DNA of 64,000 nucleotides from Arthrobacter mobilis (GTDB lineage: Bacteria > Actinomycetota > Actinomycetes > Actinomycetales > Micrococcaceae): positions 1 to 64,000 of the forward strand of contig NZ_JAAZSQ010000002.1 of assembly GCF_012395835.1 (NCBI RefSeq), in the 5' to 3' direction. The stretch's first letter is position 1. Each line of letters begins with the position of its first letter. A model generated the notes under the pieces. The model made no database searches. It was not told the origin of the DNA and saw only the letters and a program-made list of their open reading frames with translations. Shown here in pieces: positions 18,859-27,953 of the stretch. The position numbers and the translations under genes are program-made.

Positions 18859-18903
18859 GCACCAGCAGGCCGCGCGGCGTGTGGCGCACTACACTTGTTG
18901 TCC

Positions 18904-19554
18904 ATGACCATGGGAGCAGCAATGCCGGCGGATCCGTCATCCGCGGCAGCCGGACGGGCCGGTGCCGGGGACCGGGTGAACATCTCCGATGCCCGGGCCA
19001 TCCGTGCCCTGGCCCATGCGGTGCGCCTGAAAGTCATCGAGGAACTGTTCGACACCCAGCAGCCGGCCACTGCCACCGAGCTGGCCCAGCGGCACGGCCT
19101 GACTCCCAGCGCCATGAGCTACCACCTGCGCGCCCTGGAGAAGTGGGGCTTCGTCAAGCGCAGCGCCAACCAGGGGGACGGCCGGGAACGCCACTGGCAG
19201 GCCGCGGCCGGCCGGCTGGACGTGACCAGCGTGGCGGACAGCCGGGCCGCCACCATGGGCGTGGTGGATGTGGAGCTGAACGACCTGCGGGCGCGCCTGG
19301 CCAAGTACGTGAAGCGGGACAAGCAGACCCCGGATCCGGACACCTGGCGCCAGGAAGGCCACCTGGCCGCGCTGAGCACCGGGCGCTTCTACCTGACGGC
19401 CGAGCAGCGCGCGGACCTGGGCCGCCGGATCGGCGAGATCCTGCTGGAGTACAGTCCCACCACGAATCCGGACAACCGCGGCGCCGGGGCGGAGAAGCTC
19501 TACTATGTCTTCTCGTTCCTGCCCGGGGACCTGGACGAGGAGGGAACCGGCTGA
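18904..19554 (+). CDS. ArsR-type winged-helix regulator
   Basis: 216 residues from ATG 18904; TACACT ends eight bases upstream. The DNA-binding domain covers about residues 25-105: ARAIRALAHAVRLKVIEEL, then TATELAQRHGLTPSAMSYH and the recognition helix LRALEKWGFVKR. The C-terminal half is an uncharacterised helical domain with KLYYVFSFLPGD. No metal-binding cysteines are visible, so it senses something other than the classic ArsR metals. It lies between the methyltransferase and topA, same strand. Confidence 0.85.
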   Translation: MTMGAAMPADPSSAAAGRAGAGDRVNISDARAIRALAHAVRLKVIEELFDTQQPATATELAQRHGLTPSAMSYHLRALEKWGFVKRSANQGDGRERHWQAAAGRLDVTSVADSRAATMGVVDVELNDLRARLAKYVKRDKQTPDPDTWRQEGHLAALSTGRFYLTAEQRADLGRRIGEILLEYSPTTNPDNRGAGAEKLYYVFSFLPGDLDEEGTG

Positions 19555-19699
19555 ATCGCGGTCCCGTCGGCCGCAGGGCCCGGAGGCGGGTTTCTGCATC
19601 GGAGGGTTCTTGCGGCTAACCTTGAGCTGGTAACTGCCCTGCGCAACGGGGAGCAAGGCAGCGCAGTACCACCCCCGCCGATGTTGATGTAGGAGAAAC

Positions 19700-22408
19700 G
19701 TGCCAGCCAAGGCCCGCGAAAAGACCGGTAAGAAGCTCGTCATCGTCGAGTCTCCGGCCAAAAGCAAGACCATTGCGGGGTACCTCGGCGAAGGGTTCGA
19801 GGTCACCGCCTCGGTCGGCCACATCCGCGACCTGCCCCAGCCCTCGGAGCTGCCGGCCGAGCTGAAGAAGACCTCGGTGGGCAAGTTCGCCGTCGACATC
19901 GAGCACGGCTTCGAGCCCTACTATGTGGTGTCGCCGGGCAAGAAGAAGACCGTGGCCGAGCTGAAGACCATGCTCAAGGACGCCGACGAGCTTTATCTGG
20001 CCACCGACGACGACCGCGAAGGCGAGGCGATCGCCTGGCACCTGCTGGAGGTGCTCAAGCCGAAGATCCCGGTGCACCGGATGACCTTCTCCGAGATCAC
20101 CCCGGAGTCCCTCAAGCGCGCGCTCAGCGAGCTGCGCGACATCGACACCGACCTGGTGGATGCGCAGGAAACCCGCCGGATCGTGGACCGGCTCTTCGGC
20201 TATGAACTCTCGCCGGTGCTCTGGCGCAAGATCAAGGCCGGCCTGTCCGCAGGCCGCGTGCAGTCGGTGGCCACCCGGCTGGTGGTCGAGCGCGAACGCG
20301 AGCGGATGGCTTTCCGGTCCGCCTCCTACTGGGACCTGCTCGCCCTGGTCGAACCGCTCGAGGCGGCCAAGGGCGGCTCCTTCAAGGCCAAGCTGGTGCA
20401 GCTGGACGGCGCCCGGGTGGCCAGCGGCCGGGACTTCGATGACCGCGGTGTGCTGAAGACCTCCGGTGCGGTGCACCTGGACGAGGCCGCCGCCACAGCC
20501 CTGGCCGAGGCCCTGGGCGGCGCGGACTTCGCGGTGCGTTCGGTGGAGAACAAGCCGTACACCCGGCGCCCGGCCGCGCCGTTCACCACCTCTACGCTGC
20601 AGCAGGAGGCGGCCCGCAAGCTGGGCTTCTCGACGAAGACCACCATGCAGCTGGCCCAGCGGCTCTACGAAAACGGCTTCATCACCTATATGCGTACCGA
20701 TTCGCCGGCGCTGAGCGACCAGGCGGTGGGCGCCGCCCGCCGGCAGGCCGCCGAGCTGTACGGCCCGGAGTACGTCCCCCAGGCCCCGCGCGTGTACAAG
20801 GGCAAGAACAAGAACGCGCAGGAAGCGCACGAAGCCATCCGCCCCGCCGGCGACTCGTTCCGCACCCCCGGACAGGTCCGCAGCAGGCTCAGCAACGACG
20901 AGTACCGCCTCTACGAGCTGATCTGGAAGCGCACGGTCGCTTCCCAGATGGCGGATGCGAAGGGCTCCACCTCCACCGTCCGGCTCGGCGCCACCGCCGC
21001 GGACGGACGGGACGCGGTCTTCACCGCCTCCGGCACCGTGATCACCTTCCCCGGTTTCCTGGCCGCCTACGAGGAAGGCAAGGACGCTGCCCGCAACGAG
21101 GAGGACGACGCCGAGGGCGGCCGCCTGCCGAACCTGGACGAAGGCGACCGGCTGACCCCGCAGGAGGTCACCGCCGTCGGGCACGAGACCTCCCCGCCCC
21201 CGCGCTACACTGAAGCGTCCCTGGTGGCGACCCTCGAAGAGCGCGGCATCGGCCGCCCGTCCACCTACGCGTCCACGATCTCCACGATCATGGACCGCGG
21301 TTACATCCGCAAACGCGGCTCCGCCCTGGTGCCCAGCTGGATTGCGTTTTCCGTGGTGAAGCTGCTGGAGGATCACTTCAGCGACTACGTGGACTACGAC
21401 TTCACGGCCGAGCTGGAAGAGGGCCTGGACCGCATCGCCAACGGCGAGGCCCGGCGGGTGGACTGGCTGAACGACTTCTACTACGGGGACCGGAAGGAAA
21501 CCGGCCTGCAGACGGTGGTCAACGACCTGGGCGAAATCGACCCGCGGGTGGTCAACTCCGTCGACATCGCCGAGGGCATCACCCTGCGGGTGGGCAAGTT
21601 CGGCCCCTACCTGGAGCGCGCCACGGGGGATGAATCCGGCGAACCGCAGCGGGCCAACGTGCCGGAGGATCTGGCCCCGGACGAGCTGACCCCGCAGAAG
21701 GCCGCGGAGCTGATGGAGTCGCAGGGACCGGGCGAGCGGGTGCTCGGCCAGGACCCGGAAACCGGGCGGACCATCGTGGCCCGGGAGGGGCGCTACGGGG
21801 CGTACGTGACCGAGATCATTCCCGAGCCCACTGCCGAGGAGCTGGCGGCGCAGCCGGTGGAGTACTACAAGAACGGCAAGCCGAAGCCGCCGAAGAAGCC
21901 TGCCAAGATCAAGCCGCGCACCGGCTCGCTGTTCAAGTCCATGTCCGTGGACACCGTGACCCTTGAGGACGCGCTGAAGCTGATGAGCCTGCCGCGCGTG
22001 CTGGGCACGGACGCCGAGGGGAACGAAATCACCGTGCAGAACGGGCGCTTCGGCCCGTACCTGAAGAAGGGCACGGATTCGCGCTCCATCGGCTCCGAGG
22101 AGGAGATCTTCACGATCACCCTCGAACAGGCGCTGGACATCTACGCGCAGCCGAAGACCCGCGGCGGGCGCACGGCTGCCGCGCCGCTGGCCGAGTTCGG
22201 GGTGGACCCGGTGTCGGAGAAGAAGATCGTGGTCAAGGAGGGCCGCTTCGGCCCCTACATTACCGACGGCGTGACGAACATTACCGTGCCCCGTTCCACC
22301 AGCATCGAGGAACTGACCCGGGAGCAGGCGATCGAGCTGCTGGCGGAAAAACGAGCCAAGGGCCCGGCCAAAAAGCCCGTCCGCCGGAAAGCCGCCGCGG
22401 CGAAATAG
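19700..22408 (+). CDS. topA: DNA topoisomerase I
   Basis: 902 residues. It relaxes negative supercoils. The Toprim domain begins with KLVIVESPAKSKTI and carries ATDDDREGEA (acidic triad at residues 103-105, Glu 107). The active-site tyrosine is Y330 in GFITYMRTDSPALS. In place of zinc fingers the C-terminus has repeated GRFGPYL/GRYGAYV modules and a Lys/Ala-rich tail (KKPVRRKAAAAK), the actinobacterial architecture. The GTG start has AGGAGA four bases upstream. A strong hairpin follows the stop. Confidence 0.97.
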   Translation: MPAKAREKTGKKLVIVESPAKSKTIAGYLGEGFEVTASVGHIRDLPQPSELPAELKKTSVGKFAVDIEHGFEPYYVVSPGKKKTVAELKTMLKDADELYLATDDDREGEAIAWHLLEVLKPKIPVHRMTFSEITPESLKRALSELRDIDTDLVDAQETRRIVDRLFGYELSPVLWRKIKAGLSAGRVQSVATRLVVERERERMAFRSASYWDLLALVEPLEAAKGGSFKAKLVQLDGARVASGRDFDDRGVLKTSGAVHLDEAAATALAEALGGADFAVRSVENKPYTRRPAAPFTTSTLQQEAARKLGFSTKTTMQLAQRLYENGFITYMRTDSPALSDQAVGAARRQAAELYGPEYVPQAPRVYKGKNKNAQEAHEAIRPAGDSFRTPGQVRSRLSNDEYRLYELIWKRTVASQMADAKGSTSTVRLGATAADGRDAVFTASGTVITFPGFLAAYEEGKDAARNEEDDAEGGRLPNLDEGDRLTPQEVTAVGHETSPPPRYTEASLVATLEERGIGRPSTYASTISTIMDRGYIRKRGSALVPSWIAFSVVKLLEDHFSDYVDYDFTAELEEGLDRIANGEARRVDWLNDFYYGDRKETGLQTVVNDLGEIDPRVVNSVDIAEGITLRVGKFGPYLERATGDESGEPQRANVPEDLAPDELTPQKAAELMESQGPGERVLGQDPETGRTIVAREGRYGAYVTEIIPEPTAEELAAQPVEYYKNGKPKPPKKPAKIKPRTGSLFKSMSVDTVTLEDALKLMSLPRVLGTDAEGNEITVQNGRFGPYLKKGTDSRSIGSEEEIFTITLEQALDIYAQPKTRGGRTAAAPLAEFGVDPVSEKKIVVKEGRFGPYITDGVTNITVPRSTSIEELTREQAIELLAEKRAKGPAKKPVRRKAAAAK

Positions 22409-22439
22409 CCCCGGGGGACCGGCTGCGTCCGGTGCGGCC

Positions 22440-22469
22440 GGAGGGCCGGCGGGCACCCGCCGGCCCTCC
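22440..22469 (+). terminator. Intrinsic-type terminator after topA
   Basis: A 14-base perfect stem (22440-22453 with 22456-22469) is separated by only two bases, so the effective loop is larger. It lies 31 bases after the topA stop. There is no U-run, as is common for actinobacterial terminators. Confidence 0.7.
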
Positions 22470-22547
22470 GGTGTGTCCGGGGCGGGCCCGTTCCGGACAC
22501 GCCCGGCGGTTTGCCCCCGGGCAGGCGGGTGGCCACATAATAAGAGC

Positions 22548-23573
22548 ATGCGTCTGGGCGTTCTCGACATCGGTTCCAATACTGTCCACCTCCTGCTGGT
22601 GGATGCCCACCCTGGTGCGCGCCCGGTCCCGTTCGCCTCGCACAAGCGCCCGCTGTCGCTGGTGGCCCACCTGGACGGCGCCGGCAACATCACCGGGGAA
22701 GGCCAGCGGGAGCTGATCAGCTTCATCAACGAGGCGTGGGCCTTCGCCGGCATGCACCGGGCCGAGGACATGCTCGCCTTCTGCACCTCGGCCATCCGCG
22801 AGGCCGGCAACGGCGCCGAGGTGCTCGAGCACGTGCAGCGGGAAACCGGAGTGGAACTGGAGGAGCTGACCGGGCCGCAGGAGGCGGCCATGACCCTGGT
22901 GGCGGTGCGCCGCTGGTACGGCTGGGGCGCCGGGACCATTCTCGACCTGGACATCGGCGGGGGGTCCTTCGAAATGGCGATCGGCCATGACGAGGAGCCG
23001 GATGTGGCCACGTCCGTGCCGCTGGGCGCCGGGCGGCTGACCCGGGACTGGCTGCCGGGGGATCTGCCCAGCGCCAGGAGCGTGCGCGAGGCCCAGGACT
23101 ACATCCGGGCGATGCTGGAAACCGCTGTCGCGAAGTTCGACGGCGCCGGCCGGCCGGACCTGACCGTGGGCACGTCCAAGACGTTCCGCTCCCTGGCCCG
23201 GATCACCGGTGCGGCGCCCTCGGCAGCCGGTCCGTATGTCCGCCGCGAGCTGCGCCGCCGGGACCTGTCGCTGTGGACCCAGCGGCTGGCCGCGATGCCG
23301 GTGATGGACCGGGCCAACCTGCCCGGTGTCTCCGAAATCCGGGCCCCGCAACTACTGGCCGGCGCCATGGTCGCCCATACCGCGATGGAGCTGTTCAAGG
23401 TGGAGGTCATGCAGATCTGCCCCTGGGCCCTGCGGGAGGGACTGATCCTCAAGCGCTTCGACCATCTGCTCTATGACAGCGACATCCCGGTGGGCCCGGC
23501 CGGCACCGGGCCGTTCCGGAACGCCCTGCGGCCGCCGCTGGTGCCCGAGGCCGCCGGAAGCCCGGCGCCATGA
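22548..23573 (+). CDS. Exopolyphosphatase/guanosine pentaphosphate phosphatase family
   Basis: 341 residues, the short actinobacterial Ppx/GppA form. Actin-like ATPase-fold motifs: LGVLDIGSNTVHLLLVD at the N-terminus, CTSAIREAGNG, and LDLDIGGGSFEMAIG (about 145). It hydrolyses polyphosphate or pppGpp. The ATG is preceded by CATAAT six bases upstream. It corresponds in position to Rv0496 of M. tuberculosis, and the next gene overlaps by four bases as expected for that operon. Confidence 0.9.
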   Translation: MRLGVLDIGSNTVHLLLVDAHPGARPVPFASHKRPLSLVAHLDGAGNITGEGQRELISFINEAWAFAGMHRAEDMLAFCTSAIREAGNGAEVLEHVQRETGVELEELTGPQEAAMTLVAVRRWYGWGAGTILDLDIGGGSFEMAIGHDEEPDVATSVPLGAGRLTRDWLPGDLPSARSVREAQDYIRAMLETAVAKFDGAGRPDLTVGTSKTFRSLARITGAAPSAAGPYVRRELRRRDLSLWTQRLAAMPVMDRANLPGVSEIRAPQLLAGAMVAHTAMELFKVEVMQICPWALREGLILKRFDHLLYDSDIPVGPAGTGPFRNALRPPLVPEAAGSPAP

Positions 23574-24412
23574 CCCGGGCCGGGGACGGCGGGACGCAGG
23601 AGGATGCGGACCACCGGATCCCGGTGGCACTCTCCAGCGCGTCGGTCTACCCGCTGGCGGTCCACGATGCCTTCGCGGTGGCTGCCGACCTCGGCTACGA
23701 CGGCGTCGAAGTCATGGTGACCAACAACCATGATTCGCAGAACCCGGACGCGCTGAAGACCCTGCGGGAGCGCTACCAGCAGCCGGTCGTGGCCGTCCAT
23801 GCCCCGACGCTGCTGCTCACCCAGCAGGTCTGGGGCAAAGCCTGGAACAAGATCGTGATGTCGGCGGCGATGGCGGCCGAGCTGGAGGCCTCCACAGTGG
23901 TGGTCCATCCGCCGTTCCGCTGGCAGAGCGGCTATGCGGAGGACTTCGCCGCCGGCATCCGCGGGATCATGGACGATTACGGGGTCACCATCGCGGTGGA
24001 GAACATGTACCCGTGGCGGGTGCGCGGGCGGGAGGCCGCGGCCTACCTGCCGCACTGGGACCCGCGCCCGCTTGGCTACGAGCACATCGCGTGGGATTTT
24101 TCCCACGCGGCCTCGGCGGGGGTGGACTCCTACGAGGAGATCCGGCTGATCGGCGACAGGCTCCGGCACGTGCACCTCGCGGACGGCTTCGGCGGCGGCT
24201 GGGACGACCACCTGGTCCCTGGGCACGGCGGGCAGCGCTGCGCCGAATCCCTGCAGCATCTGGCCGGGGCCGGCTGGGGCGGGGTGGTGGTGGCCGAGGT
24301 GAGCACCCGCAGGGCCAAGGGCGTGGGCGAGCGCGAGGAGCTGCTGGGGGAGACGCTGGACTTCGCCCGCCGTCACCTGGGCCACAGCAATTTCGAACTC
24401 AGCGACAATTAG
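23570..24412 (+). CDS. Xylose isomerase-like TIM barrel protein
   Basis: 280 residues. AP endonuclease 2/xylose isomerase-like fold with metal-ligand-type motifs: DGVEVMVTNN, VVHPPFRWQSG, ITIAVENMYPWRV-like strand, LGYEHIAWDFSHA, VHLADGF and VVVAEVSTRRA. The reaction is unknown; the equivalent of Rv0498. The ATG overlaps the upstream stop in ATGA, so it is co-translated with the Ppx/GppA protein. A tandem repeat element starts six bases after its stop. Confidence 0.85.
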   Translation: MTRAGDGGTQEDADHRIPVALSSASVYPLAVHDAFAVAADLGYDGVEVMVTNNHDSQNPDALKTLRERYQQPVVAVHAPTLLLTQQVWGKAWNKIVMSAAMAAELEASTVVVHPPFRWQSGYAEDFAAGIRGIMDDYGVTIAVENMYPWRVRGREAAAYLPHWDPRPLGYEHIAWDFSHAASAGVDSYEEIRLIGDRLRHVHLADGFGGGWDDHLVPGHGGQRCAESLQHLAGAGWGGVVVAEVSTRRAKGVGEREELLGETLDFARRHLGHSNFELSDN

Positions 24413-24417
24413 GGATT

Positions 24418-24651
24418 GGGGCGCTCCCGCAGTGTCGGCTCCGCCGCGCGTTCGCGACCTGCCCCGCACGCTTCGTGCACGGGGACCCCGGGCCGTTCCC
24501 TTGCGGGCCCCTCGCGCCCCCCTCTTTGGGCGCTCCCGCAGTGTCGGCTCCGCCGCGCGTTCGCGGCCTGCCCCGCACGCTTCGCGCACGGGGACCCCGG
24601 GCCGTTCCCTTGCGGGCCCCTCGCGCCCCACTCTTTGGGGCGCTCCCGCGG
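24418..24651. repeat. Tandem copies of a dispersed intergenic repeat
   Basis: Two nearly identical units of about 110 bases (24418-24527 and 24528-24637) plus the first 14 bases of a third. Each unit starts with GGGCGCTCCCGCAG and ends with GCGCCCC followed by a CTCTTT run, so GGGGCGC and GCGCCCC form short inverted ends; internal palindromes include GGGGACCCC. Related pieces occur at 33650, 36469, 44171 and 58373. The region from 24413 to 24879 has no gene. The repeat may act as a transcription terminator or be a small mobile element relic. Confidence 0.8.
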
Positions 24652-24678
24652 CATTGCGCTGGCGGATTAAACGAGAAA

Positions 24679-24731
24679 GTGCCGGCGAGCGCACGGACGG
24701 TTGGGGGGAGACATCCGCTGCTCGCCGGCAC
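24679..24731. other. Strong stem-loop, candidate structured RNA element upstream of proC
   Basis: A perfect 12-base stem (24679-24690 with 24720-24731) encloses a 29-base loop that contains GGGGGG on the top strand, CCCCCC on the bottom strand. A second hairpin (24740-24746 with 24750-24756) follows directly. Read on the bottom strand, the large stem is followed by a T-rich run (TTTCTCGTTT) like an intrinsic terminator, which suggests a leftward small RNA; read on the top strand it would sit in a leader of proC. Orientation cannot be decided from sequence. Confidence 0.4.
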
Positions 24732-24879
24732 CCGGACCAGACCAGGAAGCCTGATCCGTAATCACTCGCACCTTATGAGGTACCAACCAATGTACGGACC
24801 GAGTTTGGGATAACGCCCTTAAGAACCTCAAAGAACGCTGGGAGTTCGACTCCGCGCCCGGCCGCGGCCGCGTGATTCA

Positions 24880-25767
24880 ATGGCAGCTATGAACGAGACT
24901 CTCCCGACTGCTCCTTCCGCTGATTCTTCCCCTGCTTCGGGCCGGATTGCCTTCCTTGGCTGCGGCTCCATGAACGAGGCGATCCTGGCCGGGCTGCTGG
25001 CCGCCGGCACCCCGGCTGCCAATATGACGGCCACCGTGCGCCGGACCGAACGGGCCGGGGAACTGCGCGGCCGCTATCCGGGGCTGACGGTGCTGGCGGA
25101 GAACGAGGATCCGGAGGCCAACAGCAAGGCCGTCGCCGGTGCTTCCGTGGCCGTCCTCGGCGTCAAGCCCGCCGGCATCACCGCCCTGTGCCGGAGCATT
25201 GCGCCGGCACTGGAGGCGCAGACCGTCGTCGTCAGCGTCGCCGCGGCGGTGACCATCGCCGCCATGGAGGCGGCGCTGCCGGCCGGGCAGCCGCTGGTGC
25301 GCACTATGCCGAACACGCCGCTGCAGGTGGGCCGCGGCGCCGTCGGGCTCTCGGGCGGCAGCCACGTCTCCGAAGTCCAGCTCAAGGAGGCCTCGGCGGT
25401 CTTCGCCGGCGCCGGGACGGTGGTCATGGTTCCCGAAGAGCAGCTGGACGCGGTCGGGGCAGTGAGCGGTTCGGGACCTGCGTACGCGTTCTACCTGGCC
25501 GAGGCGATGGCCGCAGCCGGTGTCGAACTGGGACTGGAGCCGGCCGTCGCCATGACCCTGGCCCGGGAGACCGTGGCGGGGGCGGGCCTGATGCTGGCCG
25601 TGGAAGGGGCGGATCCGGCCGCCCTGCGCAAAGCCGTGACCAGCCCCAACGGCACCACCGAACGTGCGATTGCGGCCTTCGACGCGGCCGGACTGCCGGC
25701 CATCATTGCCGCCGGAGCCCGGGCGGCCAAGGAGCGGGCCGCCGAACTCTCGCGCGAGCTGGGCTGA
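24880..25767 (+). CDS. proC: Pyrroline-5-carboxylate reductase
   Basis: 295 residues from the first ATG; an ATG three codons later (24889) has TTCAAT seven bases upstream and may be the real, leaderless start. The last step of proline synthesis: NAD(P)H reduction of pyrroline-5-carboxylate. Rossmann motif IAFLGCGSMNEAILAGL, and the family signature VSGSGPAYAFYLAEAM continuing into LARETVAGAGLM, then TSPNGTTERAI. Equivalent to Rv0500 in the conserved gene order. It is followed within 17 bases by the end of the convergent ktrA gene. Confidence 0.95.
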   Translation: MAAMNETLPTAPSADSSPASGRIAFLGCGSMNEAILAGLLAAGTPAANMTATVRRTERAGELRGRYPGLTVLAENEDPEANSKAVAGASVAVLGVKPAGITALCRSIAPALEAQTVVVSVAAAVTIAAMEAALPAGQPLVRTMPNTPLQVGRGAVGLSGGSHVSEVQLKEASAVFAGAGTVVMVPEEQLDAVGAVSGSGPAYAFYLAEAMAAAGVELGLEPAVAMTLARETVAGAGLMLAVEGADPAALRKAVTSPNGTTERAIAAFDAAGLPAIIAAGARAAKERAAELSRELG

Positions 25768-25784
25768 CCGCGGCTGCCGGGACT

Positions 25785-26471
25785 TCAGGGCCTGGCGGCG
25801 AAGCGCTCCAGCAGGTCCACGTGGCCCGAGACAATCAGCATGTCCCGGCCGGAGACCTTGGTTTCCGGCCGGGCGTAGGTGAAGTCCTCGCCCGGGGACT
25901 TCACCCCGACCACCGTGACCCCGTACTTGGACCGGACCGCGGATTCCCCGAGGGTGAAGCCCTGGGTCTCCTTCGGCGGGTACATCTTCACGATGGCGAA
26001 GCCGTCGTCGAACTCGATGAAGTCCAGCATTCGGCCGCCCACCAGGTGCGCCGCCCGGCGTCCGGCGTCCGCCTCCGGGTAGATCACGTGGTTGGCACCG
26101 ATCCTGGTCAGGATCTTCCCGTGCGAGGGGGTGATGGCCTTCACCCAGAGGTGTTCGATTCCCAGGTCCACCAGGTTCACGGTGATCAGCACCGAGGACT
26201 CGATGGAGGTGCCCACCCCGACCACCGCCGAGGTGAATTCCTGCGCACCCAGCTGCTGCAGCGCGTCGATGTTCGTCGCGTCGGCCTCCACCACATGGGT
26301 CAGCACGCCGGACCACTTCTGCACCAGCCCGGGGTCCCGCTCGATCGCCAGGACTTCGCGGCCCTGCTTGACCAGCTGCTCGGCGGTGGCGGAGCCGAAC
26401 CGGCCCAGGCCGATCACCAGGACCGGGGCGTTGTGGGCCGGGCGGCCGTTTAGGGCGGACTTGTCAGCCAA
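25785..26471 (-). CDS. KtrA/TrkA-type potassium channel regulatory subunit
   Basis: 228 residues. An RCK_N Rossmann domain starts with APVLVIGLGRFGSATA and holds the acidic strand LAIERDP; the second half is a TrkA_C domain (VVGVKSPGEDFTY, VSGRDMLIVSG). It gates the membrane subunit in response to nucleotides. The size fits KtrA rather than the double-length TrkA. The start is TTG, overlapping the end of the upstream transporter gene by eight bases; conserved sequence begins 14 residues later. Confidence 0.9.
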   Translation of the reverse strand: MADKSALNGRPAHNAPVLVIGLGRFGSATAEQLVKQGREVLAIERDPGLVQKWSGVLTHVVEADATNIDALQQLGAQEFTSAVVGVGTSIESSVLITVNLVDLGIEHLWVKAITPSHGKILTRIGANHVIYPEADAGRRAAHLVGGRMLDFIEFDDGFAIVKMYPPKETQGFTLGESAVRSKYGVTVVGVKSPGEDFTYARPETKVSGRDMLIVSGHVDLLERFAARP

Positions 26472-27873
26472 GGATCGGCCTTTCTTCGGGGTAGTGGAAC
26501 AGCTGGCGCCGCTCCCGCAGCGCCAGGGCGGACGCAAGTGTAATGGTACCGAGGCGGCCGGCGAACATCAGCGCCGCCAGCACGTACTTGCCCTCCGGCG
26601 GGGCCTCGGCGCTGACATTGGTGCTCAGGCCCACGGTGGCGAAGGCCGAGATGACCTCGAACAGCACCCGGTCCAGGCTGGCGCCGGTCATGGCCAGCAG
26701 CAGGCCCGAACCCACCGCCACGAAGGTGGCGCCCGCGACGATCACGGAGATGGCCACCCGCATGGCCCCGGGCGGGATGGTCCGGCCGTGCACCTTAACG
26801 TCGCTGTCGCCGCGGGCCTCGGCGATGATGGCCAGGAACATGACGGCAATGGTGGTCACCTTGATGCCCCCGGCGGTGGAGGCCGAACCGCCGCCGGCGA
26901 ACATGAGGGCATCGGTGAACAGCATGCTGCTGGGCTCCATGGCGTTCATGTCCACCAGGTTGAACCCGCCGGAGCGGGTCATGATGGAGGCGAACAGCGC
27001 ATTGACGAGCTTTTCGGGGATGCTCATGCCGCCCAGGGTGTCGGGATTGCCCCACTCCATGGCACCCCAGCCCAGCGCGCCCACCACCACCAGGATGAGC
27101 GAGACCTCGACGGTCAGCTTGGTGTGCAGGTTCCAGTTCCGGTACCGCCAGCCCCGCTCCATCAGCACCATGACCACGGGAAAGCCCAGGCTGCCCAGGA
27201 ACACGCCGACCATCAGCGGGGTCAGGATCCAGCCGTCGTTCTCGTACGGCACCAGGCCGTCGCTGTGCGGGGTGAAGCCGGCATTGTTGAAGGCCGAAAT
27301 CGAATAGAAGACCCCGTGCCAGATGGCTTGCCCGAAGGGCTCGCCCAGCACAATGAACCGGGGGATCATCGCCAGGGCCAGGGCCGCTTCGATGACCACC
27401 GACGTGGTAATGACGATCCGCAGCAGCGTGCCGACTTCGCCCAGCCGGCTGGCGTTGCTCAGGGCCGACTGGGCGATGAGCTTGCCGCGCACGCCCAGCC
27501 GCTTGCTGACCGCCAGTGTCAGCAGCGACGCCAGCGTCAGCGTGCCCAGGCCGCCGATGAAGATGCCCAGCAGGATCACCGTCTGGCCGAAGCCGGTCCA
27601 GTGCTCCGCGGTGGAGACCACTGTCAGCCCGGTGACGCAGACAGCGGACACGGCGGTGAAGAAGGCATCGTGCAGCGGGGTCACCTCGCCGCTGGTCGCC
27701 GAGGCCGGCAGGGACAACAGGGCGGTGAAGACCATGACGACGCCGGCGTAGACGAACAGCGCCAGCCGGGCGGGGGAGCTGTTGGCCAGACTGTCCACGA
27801 AATTGCGCAGCGTCCCCCACAGCGACGCCCTGCCGCGCTGCTGTACCGGCCAGGCCGGCGGGTTCTTCGTCAT
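26464..27873 (-). CDS. KtrB/TrkH-type potassium uptake membrane subunit
   Basis: 469 residues, strongly hydrophobic. It has the four selectivity-filter-like loops of the TrkH/KtrB superfamily: VCVTGLTV, FNNAGFTP, TRSGGFNL and ATVGLSTN, each with the central glycine. It forms the ion pathway for K+ (or Na+-coupled K+) uptake. The regulatory subunit overlaps its 3' end. It is divergent from acuC across an AT-richer 80-base intergenic region containing possible promoters for both. Confidence 0.95.
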   Translation of the reverse strand: MTKNPPAWPVQQRGRASLWGTLRNFVDSLANSSPARLALFVYAGVVMVFTALLSLPASATSGEVTPLHDAFFTAVSAVCVTGLTVVSTAEHWTGFGQTVILLGIFIGGLGTLTLASLLTLAVSKRLGVRGKLIAQSALSNASRLGEVGTLLRIVITTSVVIEAALALAMIPRFIVLGEPFGQAIWHGVFYSISAFNNAGFTPHSDGLVPYENDGWILTPLMVGVFLGSLGFPVVMVLMERGWRYRNWNLHTKLTVEVSLILVVVGALGWGAMEWGNPDTLGGMSIPEKLVNALFASIMTRSGGFNLVDMNAMEPSSMLFTDALMFAGGGSASTAGGIKVTTIAVMFLAIIAEARGDSDVKVHGRTIPPGAMRVAISVIVAGATFVAVGSGLLLAMTGASLDRVLFEVISAFATVGLSTNVSAEAPPEGKYVLAALMFAGRLGTITLASALALRERRQLFHYPEERPILG

Positions 27874-27953
27874 GCGGATCAGTAAATCACTTATTACGCG
27901 CCCGGCGGACGCCGAATATATCCGGCGGCATCATATCGCGTAGCCTGAGGGGA

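Noticed and set aside
19616-23011. Leftward open frame of about 1130 codons across topA and ppx
   Set aside because: Composition is His/Arg/Gly/Val-rich and it mirrors topA codon structure; topA has intact motifs on the other strand.
24679-24731. Identity as the actinobacterial 6C small RNA
   Set aside because: Only one C-rich loop is seen, and the known gene position (next to ssd) does not match; kept only as an unnamed structured element.
24840-24853. tRNA T-arm-like sequence GGGAGTTCGACTCC
   Set aside because: No acceptor stem, anticodon arm or D-arm with the right spacing is present on either side, so it is neither a tRNA nor a clear attachment-site copy.
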